In this document: positions 58,170 through 64,000 of the stretch, in pieces
Layout: each line of letters starts with the position of its first letter
How positions within the stretch are numbered: the stretch's first letter is position 1
Assembly: GCA_963663495.1 (NCBI GenBank)
Contig: OY760427.1
Span: 372,001 to 436,000, forward strand
DNA: 64,000 nt
DNA from: G963663495 sp963663495
GTDB taxonomy: Bacteria; Bacteroidota; Rhodothermia; Rhodothermales; Bin80
Direction: 5' to 3'
The notes under the pieces: model-generated
The model's input: only the letters and a program-made list of their open reading frames with translations
Told to the model about the DNA's origin: nothing
Database searches by the model: none
Translations under genes and position numbers: made by a program

Positions 58170-59415
58170 ATTAACTCAACCTGCTATCAGACAGCCTACC
58201 AGGATCGTGAAGGTTGATGGACAATTTGTTGATGTACCCGCCGTTGTCGAGCATATGGTGTGTTCTAGTTCGATAGTTGTAAGTGAAGCCGGTGCATTGT
58301 GGAAAATATTCCGGAAGCCGCAGGACTTTCGAGTTGTGCTAAATGGTGGTGTGCAATTTGAAGTCATGCTGGCGTCCCACAAACCTGGATCATCCGAGTT
58401 TACCCTGGTCCCGGTCCGCCAGCCTGTGACCGTCATTGATAAGGGCGGTTCTCTCCAAGAGCTACGCTTTTCTATTCTCAACTTACCGGACATGCATGGA
58501 CCACAAGTCAAGACGGTCCGAAAAGGGAACCAGGAAATATTCATCCCGAGTGTGCAGGTCGCTATACCAGATTGGCATGTGGAGGTTGAGGCAGTGCCGG
58601 AAATCAGGGACATTGAGAAGAAGCTGGTTCGAGAAAGAGGCATCGGGGTCACATATACGGGCCGAATTGCCCGATCCGACGCGGGCGATTTCACACGGAA
58701 GGAAGTCGAGCCACTTCTGAACGCACTACGGGACTTTCTTTTGTTTTCCTGCGGTTCTTGGTGCGGCTTCAATTCGGTAAGAGCCTTTGATCAAGCTGGG
58801 CAACAATCGTGGGTCCGCTGGGGGGCACCTAAGATTGCTGCTTTTGATAAGAACCGCCTATCATGGTTCTTTACCCATAAGGGCACTGCCATTCTTTCGA
58901 AGCTTTTTCCCGTGTATTGGGACTTGGTTAACACTAGTGGGCAAGAGACTATAAACCAGGTTATATACAGTTACCTGAGGGCTAACGAAAGCGCGATGAA
59001 TATGGGGGTAATTAGGGCGCAAGCAGCCTTGGAGAGATTGTCTTTGCACATCCTCGAGAGAGACAGAAAACCTAAAGAGCGCACTGCAGAATTCATTCGT
59101 AAAGCATTAGTCAAATCAGGTCTGGATTCTGATATCCCAGCGTGCTGCCGTCAACTCAAGGCTCTGCAGCAACGTGGTTCACGCAAGTGGGAGCATGGTC
59201 CGCACGCGATTGTGGATCTTCGGAATAACCTAATTCACCCCAAAAATCGCATTGGTTGCGTGACTGATCGTGCTTACTACGAGGGTTGCAATTTGGGGTT
59301 GTGGTACGTAGAGATGCTGTTACTAAAGCAATTGGGTTACCAGGGGGCGTACCGTAACCGACTCGCCACTCGATACAATGGAGAGGAATCAATTCAACTT
59401 ATCCCGCGGGCCTAA
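58159..59415 (+). CDS. ApeA-like HEPN-domain protein (418 aa), candidate antiphage RNase
   Basis: The N-terminal 260 residues are beta-rich and resemble the ApeA/YopA-central type module (VLNGGVQFEVMLASHKPGSS, HVEVEAVPEIRDIEKKLVRE). The C-terminal 150 residues are helical and end in a HEPN signature: AIVDLRNNLIHPKNR has the Arg355-x4-His360 motif typical of HEPN ribonucleases, and a long helix (YYEGCNLGLWYVEMLLLKQL) follows. ApeA proteins abort phage infection by attacking RNA. The gene is coupled to the 131-aa gene and lies inside the IS66 composite transposon, so it would be transferred with it. Family assignment rests on overall layout and motif. Confidence 0.65.
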   Translation: MVHELTQPAIRQPTRIVKVDGQFVDVPAVVEHMVCSSSIVVSEAGALWKIFRKPQDFRVVLNGGVQFEVMLASHKPGSSEFTLVPVRQPVTVIDKGGSLQELRFSILNLPDMHGPQVKTVRKGNQEIFIPSVQVAIPDWHVEVEAVPEIRDIEKKLVRERGIGVTYTGRIARSDAGDFTRKEVEPLLNALRDFLLFSCGSWCGFNSVRAFDQAGQQSWVRWGAPKIAAFDKNRLSWFFTHKGTAILSKLFPVYWDLVNTSGQETINQVIYSYLRANESAMNMGVIRAQAALERLSLHILERDRKPKERTAEFIRKALVKSGLDSDIPACCRQLKALQQRGSRKWEHGPHAIVDLRNNLIHPKNRIGCVTDRAYYEGCNLGLWYVEMLLLKQLGYQGAYRNRLATRYNGEESIQLIPRA

Positions 59416-59539
59416 CCCGCGTTTCTCACAAGCAGGTCGAGACGGCCTGAGAAGCATTCAATTGGACTTCAGCACGAGTGCGTTTGAGTCAGAATCTTGG
59501 TAGCGTGTAATTTTTTGCTCCTCCAGTACCAATTTCCGG
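59416..59539. other. Intergenic DNA, nothing recognised
   Basis: Short spacer between the HEPN gene and the right IS66 copy. No clear terminator. Confidence 0.5.
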
Positions 59540-61606
59540 GTATCCGTCCGGTGAAGTACATTATAACCGAGGGTATTTACTCTCTCAATTAGAGTAAGTT
59601 AGAGCGCGGTTCGAAGGTTTATAGGCTAGCGTCGGTTGGGTGTGCAGGTGTCAAGTACCTGACAGCGTATTCGCAGACCCGTACACGGATCTATCGGATG
59701 ACCCGGGCGCGCCTGTTTAGGGGCTCCTATGCCGCTTTCTTGACGGTAGCTTGCTGCAAGTGCCGACTGGCTTTCCAATGATGGGGCAAGAGTTCAGCCA
59801 TGCGGTCGGCAGGATGTGTCGGAAGACGGCGTAGTACGTCGGTAAGCCATTCAATCGGGTTTGTCGATTGCAACTTGCATGTGGCAAAAAGAGCGTACAG
59901 TACTGCGGACCGCTGCGCTGCCGCATGCGATCCCGCAAACAGATGGTTTTTTCGACCAAGCGCAATCGCTCGCATCTGGTTCTCGACCAGATTGTTATCA
60001 ATCTCAACCTTACCGTCTTCCAGGTAACAAGCCAGCTTCTCCCACCTGTTGAGCATGTACCCCACGGCTTCATCCCATCCCGCACTCGGCCGGTGCTCAC
60101 GACTCTCCTCAAGCCATGGCTTCAACTTCTCCAGTACCGGCCGTGCCTCCTCCTGTCGTACCTCTACACGCCGAACCGGACCAGCTCCCTCCTTACGCAA
60201 CCCACGCTCTATCGCACACAACTGCCGGATTTCCTCCATTACATGGCGCACCTTCTTGGGCTCCTTTTTCCTGCAGTCATAAAACTTGCGACGCGCATGC
60301 GCCATACATCCAAACAGCTTTATCCCGCCCCGCGTACCAAACGCATCGTACATCACATACCCGTCGGTTTGCATCGCCCCTCTATATCCGCACAAGAATT
60401 CCCACGGTCCAGCGCGCGCACGGCTCGGGCTGTAATCCATCATCACCACCTTCGCCCGCGGTGCCAGGTATACCCAAAGATAGCCGCGATGCGTCTTTCC
60501 TTCGTTTTTCCTCCCTTTCTTCTCCTTTCCTTTCTTCTTCGGCTTTTGCACCGGGAACGTTGTCTCATCCACCTGCAGATACCCGCTACGAAGCACCTCC
60601 TTACGCAACGCATCTCCTAACGGACCCAGATACGTCGCTACCTTCGCAATCCAATCCCCCATTGTAGCAGCCGATAGCTTCACGCCATGGCGCTGAAACT
60701 TCTTCCGCAGCCGGTATAGCGGCATATGATCCACATATTTGGCTACCGCCAAATACGCCAACAACCCCAGACCCGCCTTCCCCTTCGGTATGACACGCTT
60801 CGGCAACGGCGCTATGACCACCCCCTTGCGAGGCTCCTTGCAGACAACGTACTTCGGCCGCACAATCCGTACTACCCTCGTGAAGCCCGGCACATATTCC
60901 AGGTACTCCGTTACTTCCTCGCCGATGTACTTCATACCCGCGGTGCTGCCCTCCGGCTCAAGGCGGATCACCTCTCTGGGCAGATGGTCCGGAATCGGCC
61001 CGCGCACCGGCTTGTTCTTCCCACGCCGCTTGCGCTTTACCAAGTCGTACTCCTCCTCCTCCTCGGGCTCAACAGCTACTGGTTCCTCTCCAAACAACCG
61101 GCCTTGCTGCGCATTGTCCGCCGGCGTGTAACGCTCACTCTTTTCGCCAGAGAGTAGGCGATGCGCTTGTTCCAACCTGTCTTCCAGATGGCTAATCTTC
61201 GCAGCCTGATCCGCGTTGTTCTTGGATAGACGATCGGCTTTTTTCTCCAAGCGACGGACCTGTTTTCGCAGATCCTTGTTCTCAGCCTCTTGGTTTCTTA
61301 GCCTCTGAAAAAGGACTTCACCGGCAGGAGAAGAGGGGGAGAAAGATGCCTTGGACCGCATGGTTCATATACATGTGCGTCCTCCACAATGTTCCGGTTC
61401 TTCTCCCCAAAACCCATGTTTATTGTCCCAAAAGACGCTGATTGCTGCCTGCATTCAGGCGCCTGGACGATAAGCTGCACACCTCTCCGAAATTCCCATA
61501 TCGGCACACCAAACCCGGCGTATAATCACCTTGCACTAAGCTCTACAAGCGGACTACGCAGACCAATGCTAAGCCCGCTTTACCATGTACTTTACCGTAC
61601 GGATAC
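59540..61606 (-). mobile_element. IS66-type element, right copy
   Basis: Starts GTATCCGTCCGGTGAAGTAC and ends with the inverse of GTATCCGTACGGTAAAGTAC. It carries one full transposase and no MITE; the MITE's empty target is at 59586-59596. Confidence 0.88.
59727..61361 (-). CDS. IS66-family transposase (right copy, full length, 544 aa)
   Basis: Full-length version of the left copy. It starts MRSKASFSPSSPAGEVLFQR and has an N-terminal leucine-zipper-like coiled coil (LRKQVRRLEKKADRLSKNNA), the IS66 core with LQVDETTFPVQ (Asp), MQTDGYVMYDAFG (Asp) and EIDNNLVENQMRAIALGRK (Glu), and a C-terminal NPIEWLTDVLRRLPTHPADR domain. No disruptions are seen, so this copy probably supplies the transposase for the composite element. 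Confidence 0.92.
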   Translation of the reverse strand: MRSKASFSPSSPAGEVLFQRLRNQEAENKDLRKQVRRLEKKADRLSKNNADQAAKISHLEDRLEQAHRLLSGEKSERYTPADNAQQGRLFGEEPVAVEPEEEEEYDLVKRKRRGKNKPVRGPIPDHLPREVIRLEPEGSTAGMKYIGEEVTEYLEYVPGFTRVVRIVRPKYVVCKEPRKGVVIAPLPKRVIPKGKAGLGLLAYLAVAKYVDHMPLYRLRKKFQRHGVKLSAATMGDWIAKVATYLGPLGDALRKEVLRSGYLQVDETTFPVQKPKKKGKEKKGRKNEGKTHRGYLWVYLAPRAKVVMMDYSPSRARAGPWEFLCGYRGAMQTDGYVMYDAFGTRGGIKLFGCMAHARRKFYDCRKKEPKKVRHVMEEIRQLCAIERGLRKEGAGPVRRVEVRQEEARPVLEKLKPWLEESREHRPSAGWDEAVGYMLNRWEKLACYLEDGKVEIDNNLVENQMRAIALGRKNHLFAGSHAAAQRSAVLYALFATCKLQSTNPIEWLTDVLRRLPTHPADRMAELLPHHWKASRHLQQATVKKAA

Positions 61607-61693
61607 CCAACGATCGTCGGCAAGAACCTCGTCCAAACGCTCTCCATTGCAGGGAGCGGTGAGCGTTCGTAAGACCTGACTTCGTTGGAACAT
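61607..61693 (-). pseudogene. DruA/Tn5-like transposase of A1, N-terminal piece
   Basis: MFQRSQVLRTLTAPCNGERL to LADDRW, the first 29 residues. It continues at 43259 once the composite transposon is removed. Confidence 0.9.
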
Positions 61694-61931
61694 GCCGCAA
61701 CATAAGAAACACGTAGCGGAAAGCCAAATACCTGAAGCGGTAGAAGGGCAGGGGAAGCGGCGCAGGAAGAGATCGCGTATCCGCACGAGAGGAGGGCATT
61801 ATTCACCTCAAGTCACACACCATACCTGTTAGGCCGAAATACCCGAGATATTCCGACAGCCATGCCAGCGAGAGTTGACCAGAACTGACGAACAATCGAA
61901 CCGTGATGGATGATTTATGGGGGAAGGGCAG

Positions 61932-62056
61932 GCCAAGGCTCCTGCATTGGATGACATGCGTCCGCCGTCGAATTCTGCGATGATTTTCCGTTTTCCGATC
62001 TTGGAAAACTCCACGGGTTGGGCTGGGCAGTTTGTGGTGTTGGTTTGTGGCTGCAT
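61932..62056 (-). pseudogene. IS1380-type transposase, N-terminal fragment
   Basis: MQPQTNTTNCPAQPVEFSK then IIAEFDGGRMSSNAGALA, the typical start of IS1380 transposases, cut by the end of A1. It is not the same IS1380 as at 36282. Confidence 0.8.
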
Positions 62057-62291
62057 GATGGCGTATAAGTGTATACCAATGATACACTTAGGAACCAAAA
62101 AGTTCCTACAATGACCAGCCGTGGTGAGATTTGCGGGTTAAGCGGGTTGTGGCATTACTGAGAGTTGAGGGATTTCAATCTGAGCGCGGCAGTGTGTCGG
62201 TGGGTAAGGCTACATCCAAGGTTCAAAATCAGTACAAAGCGTAGCACGCAACAACGCCTGGTCGGGCAATCCGGCAAGTAGCCGACCGTTG

Positions 62292-62440
62292 TGACCAGTG
62301 TCCGTGTTGATAGGTGGACGACATTGCAGGGCTGCTTGAGGGAATTGCGGCATCGTGTATCGCAGGATGTCAATCTAGAAATTACATACGGAGACGATTG
62401 GGTCGCAGTTGGAGTTGACAATGTCAGACAATTTGAATAA
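62292..62440 (+). CDS. Possible small gene, GTG start (49 aa)
   Basis: VTSVRVDRWTTLQGCLRELR, then VNLEITYGDDWVAVGVDNVR. It is weakly supported: open frame with protein-like composition. It overlaps a 20-codon frame (62421-62483, MSDNLNKFATLSKQIASLND), whose end overlaps the next gene's ATG, a layout suggesting an operon. No family recognised. Confidence 0.35.
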
Positions 62441-62475
62441 ATTTGCGACATTATCAAAGCAGATAGCAAGCTTGA

Positions 62476-63066
62476 ATGATTGATGGACCATTAGGAATCC
62501 GTAAGTTGCCGAGGCATTGGAAAACGGTAGCGGAGCGAGCGGCCAACGAGAACTACACACTCACTGACTTGATGCAGGCGATAGAGCTTGCGCTGCGCAA
62601 CGAGATTGGCAAAATCCCAATCACTGATATTGTAAGGAATCTGGACAATGGCGTGCAGGCCATTCCCTTTTCTGACAGCGAATCAGTTTCAATTGACCTG
62701 TGTTAGGAGGACTTCATCGGTAGCGGCCTAGGGCTCTTACTTAAGGACATTTTACAAGAGGAACCTTTTGGGGAGAAAACCGGGAAAGTTTTGGTGCAGA
62801 CCTCTCTCTATAAGGCGCTCAAGATATACGCAGCTGCGCAGGCGCGCGAAATAGTGCGGCACTATTTGCTCGACACTCGCGGCGGTTTTTCAGTCTCTCC
62901 ACTTCGTGTGCGACTCAAAGAAGCTATTGACTGCTGTCACTTTTCCGATTTGGCCAGCGAATACGTTGATGGGCGCGGCTCGGCACCGAAAAAGGCGGGG
63001 CAACTAACTAAGCATTTCGGTCTCGACTCGGGGCCTCAGATTCCAGCTCTGTGCGCCGAGAAATAG
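62476..63066 (+). pseudogene. Hypothetical gene with an in-frame TAG, upstream of the PP-loop gene
   Basis: The frame from MIDGPLGIRKLPRHWKTVAE to SESVSIDLC stops at a TAG (62704-62706) but continues in the same frame (EDFIGSGLGLLLKDILQE, SLYKALKIYAAAQAREIVRH) to 63066, so one gene of about 197 codons was probably cut by a point mutation. A GGAGG follows the TAG at once, but no normal start codon lies at the right distance. A TTG at 62791 could restart it. Its end overlaps the GTG start of the next gene by 16 bp. The function is unknown; its position suggests a partner of the QatC-like gene. Confidence 0.5.
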
Positions 63067-64000
63067 ATTGTTCCACGCGAGATGTGGTTTACGTTCACAG
63101 GACGAGCGATAGCGGTTGTTCCATCAAAAAGAGATTTGACGTTTCTCGCAATTTTGAATTCAATTTCGGACTGCTATGCCAACAGGCATGCGCACCGTGG
63201 AGACCAATCTTAGGGGACTTGAAAACTGTTGTGGGTGCAGTAGAATTTGCGGACAGGTCCTTCCGTCGCCCAACGAATGGTTGGGGGCGCCAGCTTCGTG
63301 CGACCATCCCGGTGTCCGATTATGGGGAGTGGAACCGGGAAGCAGTTGTATCGCGATTAAGGAATACTCTTAATCAGCTAACTGGTGATTCTTGGAATTT
63401 GACATTTTATAAAAGGAAAACTGAACCAAATCATGTGTCCCAACTTTGCTTCGCCCTGGATCCAGCGATATCAGCAGTAATTCCGTACAGCGATGGATTG
63501 GATTCATATTCAGTTTACGTTATCGAGAGAGCGCGGCTTGGAGACGAGATCGCGAAAGTTCGGGTCCAGAATCGCGTTGCCACACGTTCAAGCTTGGAGA
63601 GGTGTTTCACTCCCGCGCTATTTCGAATTAGCACCGAAGACGACTACAAGAAGGAATCGAGTTATAGGTCGAGAGCCTTCAAGTTTTTGGCACACGGTGC
63701 TATCATGGCATACCTTGCAAGCGCGAAAAGCATTATTGTACCTGAAAGCGGACAATCCTCCTTCTATTCGGTACTAGTTCGCAATGCAATGGAGTATCCC
63801 CACTATGGCAGCCATCCCGAGTTCACCAGAAAGATGGAACTGTTCTTGAACGCGCTGCTCGGCACCAATTTGCGAATTGAGACTCCGCAACTGTGGTTTA
63901 CGAAAGGTTAAACCTTATCTAAATGCATATCATTGTGTCCGCACGGAACGTGGTCCAAAACAAGGTCATGTTGGATGCCCAACTTTCTTAGCTATGCTTT
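63051..64000 (+). pseudogene. QueC/QatC-like PP-loop protein, frameshifted, runs off the window
   Basis: GTG start at 63051. The N-terminal part (GRQLRATIPVSDYGEWNREA, LNQLTGDSWNLTFYKRK) resembles the module before the PP-loop in QatC-type proteins. The loop itself is AVIPYSDGLDSYSVYV (S-D-G-L-D-S, cf. SGGLDS). The later SIIVPESGQSSFYSVL and ETPQLWFTKG also fit. The frame stops at 63911, but similarity continues in the next frame (YHCVRTERGPKQGHVGCPTF), where homologues have a Cys-rich GHCG-like site, so a base was lost or gained near 63905. QatC proteins are part of Qat antiphage systems; the other Qat genes would lie outside the window if present. Confidence 0.55.

Larger units (their letters stand above)
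43260..61606. mobile_element. IS66-bounded composite transposon (18.3 kb)
   Basis: Two IS66-type copies in inverted orientation form the ends (43260-45594 and 59540-61606). The outermost bases are GTATCCGTACGG and its inverse. CCAACGAT lies directly outside both (43252-43259 and 61607-61614), an 8-bp TSD as expected for IS66. The undisturbed target is visible in the intact A2 transposase gene near 54541. The individual IS66 inner flanks do not match, so the whole block moved as one unit. Cargo: element B fragment with A2 inside, SLOG fragment, ISNCY, and the HEPN operon. Confidence 0.88.
33330..61931 (-). mobile_element. DruA/Tn5-like element A1, split by two nested insertions
   Basis: Ends are CTGCCCTGTACCCATAAAT at 33330 and the inverse of CTGCCCTTCCCCCATAAAT at 61931. 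After removing the insertions at 34214-41395 and 43260-61606 with their TSDs, about 3.06 kb remain, the same as element A2 without its insertion. It carried a small accessory ORF (33525-33722) and the DruA/Tn5-like transposase, now in three pieces. Its outer flanks do not match each other (GGCTAGCG left, GCCAAGGC right), so one side was rearranged after insertion. Confidence 0.85.

Noticed and set aside
62701..62710. TAG followed by GGAGG as a possible recoding (pyrrolysine-type) or restart site
   Set aside because: No start codon lies at Shine-Dalgarno distance and no recoding element is visible; a plain nonsense mutation is simpler, given the frameshift in the next gene.

Overview
The window looks like a heavily transposon-invaded stretch of a moderately GC-rich, Gram-negative chromosome of the FCB group, most likely Rhodothermota or another deep Bacteroidota relative. 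The support is a TonB-dependent receptor with an N-terminal carboxypeptidase-regulatory-like domain, a lipoprotein PVC-type dehydrogenase fused to cupredoxin and ThuA domains, a Tat-exported Gfo/Idh/MocA oxidoreductase and a PEP-hydrolase-type TIM barrel. This is inference from protein families; no rRNA or tRNA gene was seen.

Layout. 1-7.9 kb: end of a group II intron, a broken IS4/Tn5-like transposase with an N-terminal DruA-like (DUF4338) domain, an orphan CRISPR array (3934-4856), a decayed IS1182-like element, and remnants of ISNCY, TnpB and a MITE. 8.1-14.3 kb: one 2076-aa surface protein made of a signal peptide, about 14 Calx-beta/Ig-like repeats and an autotransporter-like C-terminal barrel. 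14.9-32.6 kb: the 'host' part, with a HAD phosphatase, a frameshifted aminotransferase, a minus-strand catabolic-looking cluster (PEP-hydrolase family protein, cupin, PVC/cupredoxin/ThuA lipoprotein) split by a TnpB element, an ORF-less group II intron, an oxidoreductase, a small mobilization operon (mobC-relaxase-membrane protein), a TonB receptor and a PLD-helicase-DUF3427 protein.

33.3-61.9 kb is a nest of mobile elements that can be unpacked exactly from target-site duplications (TSDs). A 3.06-kb DruA/Tn5-like element (A1, 33330-61931) is interrupted twice. The first interruption is a 7.2-kb IS256-type cassette (34214-41395) that itself holds an IS1380 element. The second is an 18.3-kb composite transposon (43260-61606) bounded by two inverted IS66 copies with an 8-bp TSD. 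Inside the composite lie a subfamily-B DruA/Tn5 fragment, a second complete A element (A2, 45782-54866) carrying a second IS256-type cassette (46050-52065), an ISNCY element, a truncated SLOG-domain gene and an intact two-gene module whose second gene encodes an ApeA-like HEPN protein.

The most unusual object is the IS256-type cassette, present as two independent insertions. It encodes a normal IS256 transposase at one end and, at the other, a full-length paralogue that has lost two of the three catalytic acidic residues. Between them are 2.8-3.5 kb of palindrome-rich repeats of about 290 bp, some carrying a 149-codon basic ORF. This could be an undescribed transposon architecture.

61.9-64 kb: an IS1380 fragment, then a decaying operon ending in a QueC/QatC-like PP-loop gene that runs off the window after a frameshift. 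Positions of element ends were read by eye from repeats and empty sites. Family names rest on motif recognition, not on database searches.
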